Positions 18,207 to 24,836 of a stretch of 41,349 bases of DNA are shown one piece after another; position 1 is the first letter of the stretch; every line of letters starts with the position of its first letter. A program made the translations under genes and the position numbers. The notes beneath the pieces were generated by a model. That model worked only from the letters and a program-made list of their open reading frames with translations, was not told the origin of the DNA and did no database searches. This DNA is from an uncultured Anaerofilum sp. (GTDB lineage Bacteria > Bacillota > Clostridia > Oscillospirales > Ruminococcaceae): contig CALWZC010000020.1 of NCBI GenBank assembly GCA_944385935.1, positions 1 to 41,349 on the forward strand, written 5' to 3'.

Positions 18207-18235
18207 TTGCAACTTACTTTTTTATGTGTTACAAT
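18207..18235 (+). promoter_or_regulatory. Promoter of the cargo cassette
   Basis: TTGCAA (18207-18212), 17-nt spacer, TACAAT (18230-18235), giving a leader of about 50 nt before the secreted-protein gene. Confidence 0.7.
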
Positions 18236-18291
18236 ATGTATGCAACCAAACTTTTTGGGAAATATAGCTTAATTTTGGAGGAATTGAAAAA

Positions 18292-18795
18292 ATGGAAAAA
18301 ATGAAAAATAATAGTTTGCACAAACTGGTATTCATGTTTTTTCTAGCATTTTTATTTACCTGTGCAATCCCCACACAAGTTTTTGCAATAGAATCAGATA
18401 GCGATTCAACTATCATTGTAAACATGGATGATATGAAACTCATTGAAACTCTCTCAGATACTACAGAAGGTAAACCGGAATTTAAAGGTCCTGCGCCCGG
18501 ATTATCTTCTGTCACAATTGCAGACTATGGCTATCTTCCCAATGGAAATTTTGGTGTTGTAGTTCAGGTTATGGGTTATGGCAATCCTCAGACAACTACT
18601 TTTAATGGAAGGCCATGCAATCTGGTGGGTGAGCAATATATCACAAGTGGAGGCAATGTAATTGTCGGCTGGTTCCACACATATGATTGCGGACCTGTAA
18701 CTCAACCTGGAAGTTACAATTTTAGTACAACATATCGAAGTGTTGTTTCCCCATATGGAACTATAACACGCAATGCCACATTTAATTTCGGGTAA
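18292..18795 (+). CDS. Secreted protein of unknown function
   Basis: 167-aa protein with a clear Sec signal peptide: basic start, hydrophobic LVFMFFLAFLFTCAIP and probable cleavage after QVFA near residue 32. The mature part of about 135 aa is rich in Gly, Thr, Tyr and Asn and looks like a beta-sandwich. It has two cysteines (in GRPCNLVG and YDCGPV) that could form a disulphide. I recognise no family. GGAGGAA sits 8 nt before ATG 18292, and a good promoter lies upstream. It precedes a cytosolic gene by 22 nt on the same strand, so the pair is probably an operon of element cargo. A bacteriocin-like or surface role is only a guess. Confidence 0.7.
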   Translation: MEKMKNNSLHKLVFMFFLAFLFTCAIPTQVFAIESDSDSTIIVNMDDMKLIETLSDTTEGKPEFKGPAPGLSSVTIADYGYLPNGNFGVVVQVMGYGNPQTTTFNGRPCNLVGEQYITSGGNVIVGWFHTYDCGPVTQPGSYNFSTTYRSVVSPYGTITRNATFNFG

Positions 18796-18817
18796 ATGTA
18801 GGTGATAGAAGGAAAAG

Positions 18818-19402
18818 GTGAGCAATATGCAAATATCGAATCAAATTTACTCTCACTATCAATCTTTTGGTGGGGGGAAAACTGCTCGAAATACAGGAGC
18901 ATCATTTGCCAATACAATGGCTGGGATAACCTCTACTAAATCAAATGGTGAGAATTATACTGTTTTTTTACCAAATAAAAACACTGTGTATTCGGGTGGT
19001 CAGTCAAATGGGCTATCTTACAAGATAGACTATGCCGAAAATTCTACTTCTGAAAATCCCATTATGATTGCAACTGGGATTGATGAAAACGGAAACCGCT
19101 TTGAACAGAAATTGGTACTCAATAGTATTGACCCAAGAAATGCAACTGTTGTTGAGTTTCGTGCATTGGAGGCGCACCTAAATGGCGGTAAAATGGCATC
19201 TGTAGGTGGACCTACCACAAGTTTAACATGGGGAAATCATGGGGAAAACCAACAAACTGGATTGCACACAAAACAGGATTTTCTAGCACGATTGGTTGAT
19301 AAATACAATTTTTATAGTAATAGTCCTTACCTAAATCATCAACTTTTAGGCTTAGATTATAAAAACCAAATTGACTTGTGGTCCAAATATTTTGACTTAT
19401 AG
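18818..19402 (+). CDS. Hypothetical cytoplasmic protein, cassette partner
   Basis: 194-aa protein (191 if ATG 18827 is used) without signal peptide or membrane helix. The N-terminus is Ser/Gly/Asn-rich and looks disordered (SFGGGKTARNTGASFANTMAGI). The middle is a beta-rich segment including IDENGNRFEQKLVLNSIDPRNATVVEFRALEAHL, a pattern I associate with uncharacterised Firmicute proteins. Start choice is uncertain between GTG 18818 and ATG 18827; AAGGAAAAGG lies just upstream of both. A strong terminator ends the cassette. Function is unknown. Confidence 0.65.
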   Translation: MSNMQISNQIYSHYQSFGGGKTARNTGASFANTMAGITSTKSNGENYTVFLPNKNTVYSGGQSNGLSYKIDYAENSTSENPIMIATGIDENGNRFEQKLVLNSIDPRNATVVEFRALEAHLNGGKMASVGGPTTSLTWGNHGENQQTGLHTKQDFLARLVDKYNFYSNSPYLNHQLLGLDYKNQIDLWSKYFDL

Positions 19403-19480
19403 GCAGTGGTCCAAACAGTTTGGTTGTGTTGTAGATAACGGTCAAAATATTTTATCCTCTTTATTTCCTATTTCCAATTG

Positions 19481-19520
19481 AAGGCTCTAAGAACTTAAAA
19501 AATTCTTAGAGCCTTTATTG
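19481..19520. terminator. Terminator between convergent cassette and xis/int remnant
   Basis: AAGGCTCTAAGAA (19481-19493) pairs with TTCTTAGAGCCTT (19503-19515) and is followed by TATTGTTTT. The A-rich left flank allows use in the other direction for the minus-strand integrase fragment. Confidence 0.85.
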
Positions 19521-19535
19521 TTTTAACATGGCCAT

Positions 19536-19649
19536 TCACAAAATTTGTCGCTCGCCTTCGTCGGTATAGCCGTCCATAACTTGGCTCTGCCAGCTGCCAC
19601 TAGGCAGCCGGTGAACAGAACCCTCCCCTTTTCCTCGTTTATTTGACAT
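19536..19649 (-). pseudogene. Second tyrosine integrase, N-terminal stub
   Basis: 37 codons from ATG 19649 to TGA 19536. The product starts MSNKRGKGEGSVHR, then SGSWQSQVMDGYTDEGERQ, which matches the start of Tn916-type integrases (a GNGSI..R..GRWEA..GYDE.GKR-like arm-binding domain). The ATG overlaps the stop of the excisionase-like gene, the usual xis-int arrangement. The catalytic domain is entirely absent, so this is the relic of another integrative element that lies inside the island. Confidence 0.75.
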
Positions 19650-19869
19650 GGATGTTTTCCCCCTTGTGTTCCTCTGCAAGGTCTGCTGGGATGCGGGTAT
19701 GCTTTGCCACCCATACCAAAAATAATTGGGTAGGAATGCGGATGGATGACCCTAAGCGACAAACAGGAAAATCCTTGCGATGGGTCAATTCATATGCTGT
19801 TGTGCACAGATAATTTTTTATATCTGCTACAGTGAGATAATTCTTTTCAAATAAAATATCCTTTTTCAT
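19639..19869 (-). CDS. Excisionase-like helix-turn-helix protein
   Basis: 76-aa basic protein. The motif YLTVADIKNYLCTTAYELTHRKDFPVCRLGSSIRIPTQLFLVW is the typical small MerR/excisionase-type winged helix (res 10-55). Such proteins bend att DNA and direct excision or bind DNA as regulators. AGGAGG is 6 nt before ATG 19869. The stop overlaps the start of the truncated integrase, so it was the xis of that module. The frame is complete and may still be expressed, but its partner is gone. Confidence 0.8.
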   Translation of the reverse strand: MKKDILFEKNYLTVADIKNYLCTTAYELTHRKDFPVCRLGSSIRIPTQLFLVWVAKHTRIPADLAEEHKGENIHVK

Positions 19870-19936
19870 GCCAGTCCTCCTTCTATATAATGTGTATATT
19901 GGATTTGGAATTGCTAAATTTGAGGACTGCCCTTTT

Positions 19937-20176
19937 TCAGCTTGTCTTATATTTGCTGGTATGATATGATAAAAAGGCAGAACGGATTTTATTGATGTTG
20001 GATTCATTTTGCATTTGCCGTGTCTGGGTGGCCGCCCAGATACGGCTTTTTGTTTGCAACCATACTACTATTTCCGCCAGTAGGCTTGGGCAACATCCAA
20101 ATTGCCGGCTCCGATGGTCTGGAATGTTGTCCTTTTCATAGATGAAGCAATTGTGTGTACAATGGGGATTCTTCAT
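19937..20176 (-). CDS. Small hypothetical protein upstream of the xis-like gene
   Basis: 79-aa frame from ATG 20176 with a very strong AAAGGAGG 8 nt upstream, which is the main support. Four cysteines (three N-terminal: HCTHNC and GCC) could bind metal. I recognise no family. It lies between the xis-like gene and the operator region and is divergent to the XRE gene. It could be a small regulator or a leftover 5' end of a longer, broken gene. Confidence 0.45.
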   Translation of the reverse strand: MKNPHCTHNCFIYEKDNIPDHRSRQFGCCPSLLAEIVVWLQTKSRIWAATQTRQMQNESNINKIRSAFLSYHTSKYKTS

Positions 20177-20276
20177 ATTCCTTACCTCCTTTAACCTATA
20201 TGGTTTTCCCCTGTGATTATATTATACACGAAATCATTTTTAATATCAATATTTTCATTTATATTTTTACAAAAAA

Positions 20277-20315
20277 ATATATGGTATCATTGACGTAATA
20301 AATGACACCATATAT
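20277..20315. promoter_or_regulatory. Palindromic operator overlapping the XRE promoter
   Basis: ATATATGGTATCATT (20277-20291) and AATGACACCATATAT (20301-20315) are inverted repeats with one mismatch, centred at 20296. The plus-strand promoter TTGACG (20290-20295), 17 nt, TATACT (20313-20318) lies inside it, so a bound repressor would block RNA polymerase. The XRE protein encoded just downstream is the obvious ligand (inference). Confidence 0.75.
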
Positions 20316-20337
20316 ACTATAAAAAGAGGTGATAAAA

Positions 20338-20550
20338 ATGACGGTAAAACAACTAATTGATATGGCCTGTGCCTATGCAGGTATATCTAAGGCAGATTTG
20401 GCACGCAATGCTGGTTGGTCGCCTCAAACGCTTTCCAACCGGATTAATACTGGAAAATTTAGTATGGAGGATTGGGAAAAAATTGGAAATGCCCTTGGTG
20501 CGAAAGTTAAAGTTGTAATTGAATTCCCAGATGGAAAAATCATTGAATGA
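20338..20550 (+). CDS. XRE-family (Cro/CI) DNA-binding protein
   Basis: 70-aa protein that is almost only a helix-turn-helix domain (AGISKADLARNAGWSPQTLSNRINTG, about residues 14-42) followed by a short beta tail (AKVKVVIEFPDGKIIE). ATG 20338 is preferred over GTG 20329 because AGAGGTG is 7 nt upstream of the ATG. It is preceded by a palindromic operator that covers its own promoter, so it is likely an autorepressor controlling the divergent module. The 276 nt after it (20551-20826) hold no gene I can support. Confidence 0.85.
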   Translation: MTVKQLIDMACAYAGISKADLARNAGWSPQTLSNRINTGKFSMEDWEKIGNALGAKVKVVIEFPDGKIIE

Positions 20551-20826
20551 AAATTCAATTAAAAGATTAGTAATAGTTTTACATAATGAAAATTAACGAT
20601 TCAGAAAAAATGAAACTATATAAATCCTAACATCTATGTTGGTACACCAAAAACAGAAATCTGCTGCCCCTTTTGATTTTGACATATTGAGGTATATTCA
20701 ACTTTCCCCCAACCAGCATATTCTATTTTACTTTATCATCCCTCATCTGTACCCCTTATTTTCTGCCATAACAATGGGGGATTTAGATGAGGGATTTGTT
20801 AATAAGAGAATTTTGCCCCGTCTACC

Positions 20827-21765
20827 TCATACTGTGTTCATAATGTCAAGCAATCTTTGATAACTATCTACAGCACCATACTTTACATTGCTTGTAGAAA
20901 TTTCGTTGAATAGTTTTTTTGCACAAGAAATCTTTGCCTGTTCGATAGGTCTAAGGTTTAGGCTGTCCATTGTCCCCTTGGTTTCTGCTACAAAGAAAAT
21001 GTGTTTTACAGTTCCTTCATAAAAGGCAATCGCCCAATCAGGGGAATAATTGCCTACTGGTGTTGGAATATGAAATCCTTTGGGCAGTTTCGCATAAACG
21101 CAAACTTCTTGGGCGGCATCCAGATCTTCTACAAAGCGACGCTCAATGCTCTTTTCAGCGGAACCATCGGTAAATACATAGTCCTGAATTGCTTTATTTG
21201 CACGGAATGCCTTATCGAATGTTTGAGAACTTTTTTCAGCAGTGAAAATCGCACTGTCGTAACCGCCTTCAAGCTGATTGTAAAAAATATGCTCAACAAT
21301 CATGTTTGCCTTTTGTTCTTTAATAAGCTTAATAACCTTAGAGATAAACTCCTCAGGATTATTCTTAAACATAGAGAGTTTATCTGCATTCAAATCTTTC
21401 AAAATAGTGGCCACCGTCTTGCGTGTCAAAACAGTACCCTCTGCAATCTTGCCTACAAGGTCGTATTGCAACCGGCTGGAGTGTGCCTGTCGTAATGTTT
21501 GGGTTCTGGTCTTTTCATCTGTAAAAGATGTACCACTCCCAACATCATGCTCATTCATTTCTGCCTTTTGGCGACCAATCATTGTAGTGTACTGCAATTC
21601 GGAAACAAACAGTTTTTTGTTGATATAGTCAATGGACTTGCGAATCAGTTCATTACTATCAAACTCAACAGTATAGCCATAGCGGTGGTTGATTTTCTCC
21701 CAAAGTGCCTGAAACTCAGCTTTTGCAAAGTTATCATTTAACGGATTTTCTTTCACTTTGGTTTT
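20827..21765 (-). pseudogene. Type III restriction endonuclease (Res) C-terminal fragment
   Basis: About 310 codons of the C-terminal part of a type III Res subunit. It begins near NPLNDNFAKAEFQALWEKINHRYGYTV and includes the nuclease PD-(D/E)xK-type motif SPDWAIAF...FFVAETKG. The helicase half and the Mod subunit are missing. At its 5' side the frame runs straight into an IS3 orfA fragment. It shows that the island once carried another restriction system, replaced or destroyed by IS activity. No activity is expected without the ATPase part. Confidence 0.85.
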
Positions 21766-22054
21766 TGTGCCATGATCAGAGCTGCTTGCTTTAAAATATC
21801 TACCTCCATCTCTAGTTGCTTGTTCTCTTACGCAAGGCAATCAGCTCTTTTTGTTCTAGGGTAAGATTATCTGCCACTTTGAAAGAGCCGCTGGTATTAT
21901 ATTTTTTTACCCAGTCGTGAAAGGTAGAAGTGGTCAGGTCATATTCTTTGATAATTTCCCCTGATGGTTTTCTGCTATTGTAAAGTTGTACCATCTGTTG
22001 TTTGAACTCATCACTAAATTTTCTTGCTGCTCTTCTACTCATAATTTTACTCAT
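21766..22054 (-). pseudogene. IS3-family OrfA remnant
   Basis: The N-terminal helix-turn-helix of an IS3/IS150-group OrfA (SRRAARKFSDEFKQQMVQLY and TSTFHDWVKKYN) is intact to ELIALRK. A small frameshift then leads into NKQLEMEVDILKQAALIMAQ, the usual OrfA leucine-zipper end. OrfB is missing; Res sequence follows instead. A related copy lies at 39241-39620. Confidence 0.85.
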
Positions 22055-22069
22055 TTACTTTTTTACTTT

Positions 22070-22627
22070 ACTATCTCCTTCTGCTTTTTCTCCGTTCTAT
22101 TGTAGACAATCCAATTGTTTCTGCAAGGCTTCCACGAATAGCGGATGCGTTCTCCGTTTTCGTTCCATATCATAAACCTTTCTGGATTTTGGTAGCCATT
22201 TCCCATGCTCCTACATCGCCCTAAGTGTCAACATGGCATAGCAATGAGGGTTGTGTCCAGCTGGGGCTGGGTCATAGATGGCAAAGTCTGCAATCATACC
22301 TTTGGAAACAAAATGCTCCTGACAATATTCCTTCACCATTTGCGGATATAGCTAGTCCAGCACTTCTCTTGGCAATACCAACACAAATCGTCTGGCAAGC
22401 TGAGAGTTCCATTGAGCTTCAAAGGCTTCTACTGAATTCCAGAGAGTTTCATGGTTTGCATATTTAGGTGGAGTATAGTACGGGAGCATGATTTCTGTGT
22501 AAGCTATACCATGTTTGTTGTGGTAGTTTTTGTTTTTCTGGTCATACTCGGAAAATAATTTCTCGCCACTTTGGTAGGCAGCTCCAGCAACAGCAAACTG
22601 TCCTTCGCTGAGTAATTTTGATTTCAA
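22070..22627 (-). pseudogene. MobA/MobL-family relaxase, N-terminal remnant
   Basis: The first frame (22352-22627) reads AVAGAAYQSGEKLFSEYDQK, YTEIMLPYY and LARRFVLVLPREVLD, the start of MobA/MobL (MobQ-type) nicking relaxases. After a TAG near 22352 the same frame continues LYPQMVKEYCQEHFVSKGM and ADFAIYDPAPAGHNPHCYAMLTLR, including the HxH-like metal region (HNPHC). A second TAG and a frameshift follow before the sequence meets the IS3 remnant. It would have nicked oriT for conjugative mobilisation; it is now dead. Confidence 0.8.
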
Positions 22628-22743
22628 AGTGTGGGGTCGGTATCTTGCTCATTTTCTTTCACAAAAAAGAAACCAGTGCTTACACAACAACTTCATTTTG
22701 AAATTATTCATATTCGCAAATACAAGTATTTTATTATGCTTAA

Positions 22744-22929
22744 TTATACCCAGTATCGATTTTCTGTACATGCTTGTGGGCAAGTTTTTCTATATTTACA
22801 ATCCATCAAACATTTTTTCCTGTCAATTATAAGATCCAATCCATTTCCGTTTTTCAATCTTTGAACATTAAGTTCAAATTGAACATTTTTATTGAAAGCA
22901 ACACACTTTTTATTGACTTTATAACTCAT
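22744..22929 (-). CDS. Small Cys-rich hypothetical ORF
   Basis: 61-aa frame from ATG 22929, basic, with CLMDCKYRKTCPQAC near the end, which could bind metal. AAAGGAT lies 9-10 nt upstream. A terminator-like hairpin lies 26 nt upstream, so it would need its own promoter. No family is recognised; it may be chance. Confidence 0.3.
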   Translation of the reverse strand: MSYKVNKKCVAFNKNVQFELNVQRLKNGNGLDLIIDRKKCLMDCKYRKTCPQACTENRYWV

Positions 22930-22954
22930 TTGACAACAATCCTTTAAAATAAAA

Positions 22955-22987
22955 TAAAAAAGTGCCGTTTCACTAAGGAAACGGCAC
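22955..22987 (-). terminator. Terminator for the mobilisation remnant genes
   Basis: GTGCCGTTTC (22962-22971) pairs perfectly with GAAACGGCAC (22978-22987). On the minus strand it is followed by TTTTTTATTTT, so it ends transcripts coming from about 23200-23900. Confidence 0.8.
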
Positions 22988-23044
22988 TAGGCACTTTCTT
23001 TAGTTTACATCAAATAATATATTTTGTCAACCATTTGATAGCAC

Positions 23045-23200
23045 AGTGTAGCTGGCTTTAGCCAGTGCAGGGGAAGTGCAGCATCCCCTGGATGATTGGA
23101 ACAGAGGGCTTGCTCTGTGTGAAAATCATCAGTTCCCTGCAAGGGGGCTTTCGGCAGAACGCAATGCACCACATTTGTGTGTTGTATAATTGCGCCCTTG
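23045..23200. other. Possible oriT region of the old mobilisation module
   Basis: Non-coding stretch between DUF3847 and the relaxase remnant, with a short inverted repeat (CAACACAC-AAA-TGTGGTG) and GC-rich blocks unlike the AT-rich flanks. The position fits an origin of transfer, but no nick site is recognised. Confidence 0.3.
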
Positions 23201-23203
23201 TTC

Positions 23204-23509
23204 TCACAAGAACTCTTCCTCTCTGTTCGTTGCTAACATTTTTCCCCGATTCTCAATCAGCATGTCCAGCTTCTTTTTGGCATCATCACTCTGGAAGAGA
23301 AAGGTCAGCAGTTCCATCATATCGTCATTGGTAAATAAGGTAGGCTCTCGTAGAAAAGTTTTCAATATTCCGGCACGACTACAAAGGCGATGGGTTCTCT
23401 CATTCCGCGTTAGCCGTTTTAGTTCACACTCCAACTACTTTTCTTTGTGTCTGGCTGCGGTCAACTTTCGCTCCGCAATATACTGGTCAAGCTTCAGCTT
23501 TTCACTCAT
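23204..23509 (-). pseudogene. DUF3847 protein interrupted by a stop codon
   Basis: From ATG 23509 the frame reads MSEKLKLDQYIAERKLTAAR, then HKEK, an in-frame TAG at 23435-23437 (probably from CAG), then LECELKRLTRNERTHRLCSR to the TGA at 23204. LTRNERTHRLCSRAGIL is the hallmark of DUF3847, small proteins found next to mobilisation relaxases. Without the stop it would be about 100 aa. Re-initiation at an internal start could still make the C-terminal part. Confidence 0.75.
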
Positions 23510-23903
23510 ACGCAACATCCCCTTTCAGAATAATGAAAAAAACAAAAGCGACCAACTTTTGAACTGCTCCAATTTGTTCGGACAGTACAAAAAACATCCA
23601 GTCTAAGAGAAGTAGAATATAAAGTTTTGTCAAGAGAGGCATCGTGCGAACTGCTGTTAGAATAAAAAGAGTACTAATTAAAATAAGGAATACCGTAAAG
23701 CAATCGCTACAACGCAACATAGTTATTCTAAAAAAGCTTTTCCCTAGGACAATGCCTGTATCAACTCCTTCCATGCCATTATCAAGCGTGAATGGCTTAA
23801 TCGATTCAAAATTTAAAACTTTCAACACACCTATTGCTTGATTTTTGAGTATCTGGAAACTTTTTATAACACAAGCTGCATCCATAGTTACTGCGATTAC
23901 CAT
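23502..23903 (-). CDS. Putative small membrane protein
   Basis: 133-aa frame with two or three hydrophobic segments in its second half (CFTVFLILISTLFILTAV, LLLLDWMFFVLS and KLVAFVFFIIL). No good ribosome site precedes ATG 23903. Its TGA overlaps the DUF3847 start region, which hints at coupling. No family is recognised; it may be a remnant of the mobilisation module. Confidence 0.35.
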   Translation of the reverse strand: MVIAVTMDAACVIKSFQILKNQAIGVLKVLNFESIKPFTLDNGMEGVDTGIVLGKSFFRITMLRCSDCFTVFLILISTLFILTAVRTMPLLTKLYILLLLDWMFFVLSEQIGAVQKLVAFVFFIILKGDVAYE

Positions 23904-23991
23904 TCATCTAATGATTATGAAAAATTATATCAAGCTTTCATCAATCAAAAAGTTCATCGGGCTAGCTGATGCAAACCTAATTTGTTTCATT

Positions 23992-24393
23992 TTATTTTGT
24001 ACTTTTTCTTGACATAGAACCAGAGAAATTTTGCTTTCCCATAGAGCCTCGGTAATGTCCTATACACGCCGAACAGATACTCCTACCAGATACATCCATA
24101 CTGCTTTCCCAGCGGTGATACGGCTCAATAATAGCGGTCTTAAACAAGACCCCTCTGAGTTTGGATACCTTGAGTGTCACCATCTTCAAGGGTTGTGTTG
24201 AAGTTACAGCTGTAGTGACCGCTGCGGTATCCACTTGACGCTGTTCGTTGCGTTCGTACCGGGCAGACTGCGTCAGTTTGTCCTCATCGGCATCCAGCAG
24301 CTCGTTGAGAGTTTCCCCCTCGCTCCCTTGAGCTAACTCCTTAATTTCACTCTGGATTACGGCCTCGTTTAGCTGTACAATCTTCTTAGACAT
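23992..24393 (-). pseudogene. IS256-family transposase, N-terminal fragment
   Basis: The start MSKKIVQLNEAVIQSEIKEL and LNELLDADEDKLTQSARYERNEQRQ match the N-terminus of IS256 mutator-type transposases. The frame then drifts but still shows VTLKVSKLRGVLFKTAIIE and HRWESSM. The DDE catalytic domain is absent. AAAGGAGA lies upstream of ATG 24393. It sits between the mobilisation relics and the IS3 end that cuts brxL. Confidence 0.85.
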
Positions 24394-24524
24394 GGTTTGC
24401 TTTCTCCTTTCGAGTGGTTAGTGTCGCAACTTCATTCTACCAGAGATTTGCAAACCATGTCTCTCTTTTTTCATTTCTTATTTGCGAAAAATATTATACC
24501 TGACCTAGACTTTTCAGCAGGCTC

Positions 24525-24684
24525 GACTGCTCATTGATGAATATATTTATTTCTACAACAATCAGCGTATTCAATTAAAAACAAAACTGACTCCCATAGA
24601 ATACAGAAGTCAGTTTGCAATTTAATATTCAATTTCTACATCATAGGTCTTTTTTGGGCTGTCTGCATAATTGGGGTCAGAACA
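24525..24684 (+). mobile_element. IS3-family right end with OrfB C-terminus
   Basis: The plus-strand frame LIDEYIYFYNNQRIQLKTKL then TPIEYRSQF-A-I-stop (about 24533-24624) is the C-terminus of an IS150-group OrfB. The element ends at GGGGTCAGAACA (24673-24684), matching the usual IS3 TG...CA ends. Directly after it the brxL reading frame resumes in the opposite direction, so this is the insertion point that truncated brxL. The rest of the IS was removed, perhaps with the IS256 event. Confidence 0.75.
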
Positions 24685-24818
24685 GACATTTGCTCCCTCT
24701 TTGATTTTCTTGGTTAAATCCTTGCAGACAATCTTTCCATCAAAGTTTTGAAGGAGTTTTTCTTTTATTTCATCACGAGTGCTTTTACACTCAAGTCAAC
24801 TGTTCTATCATTTATCAT
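24622..24818 (-). pseudogene. brxL: brxL N-terminal stub
   Basis: AAGGAGG precedes ATG 24818. After one early frameshift the frame reads TRDEIKEKLLQNFDGKIV then KDLTKKIKEGANV, which is the N-terminus of the BREX Lon-like AAA+ protein BrxL (family pattern GKVVRKDLTKLIKEGANVPVYVLEYLL). At ANV the sequence enters the IS3 end and stops at TAA 24622 after about 18 foreign codons. The AAA+ and protease-like domains are gone from this window. BrxL is the last gene of BREX type 1 operons, exactly its position here behind pglZ. Confidence 0.8.
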
Positions 24819-24836
24819 TGATTCCTCCTTCGATAC

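Noticed and set aside
20551-20826. Short plus-strand frame after the XRE gene
   Set aside because: No ribosome site or family pattern, and it overlaps the end of the Res fragment.
13206-23509. Many in-frame TAG codons in readable genes, suggesting stop-codon reassignment (TAG as Gln)
   Set aside because: TAA and TGA interrupt the same set of remnants, frameshifts and deletions accompany them, and long intact genes in the window contain no internal TAG. Ordinary decay explains it.
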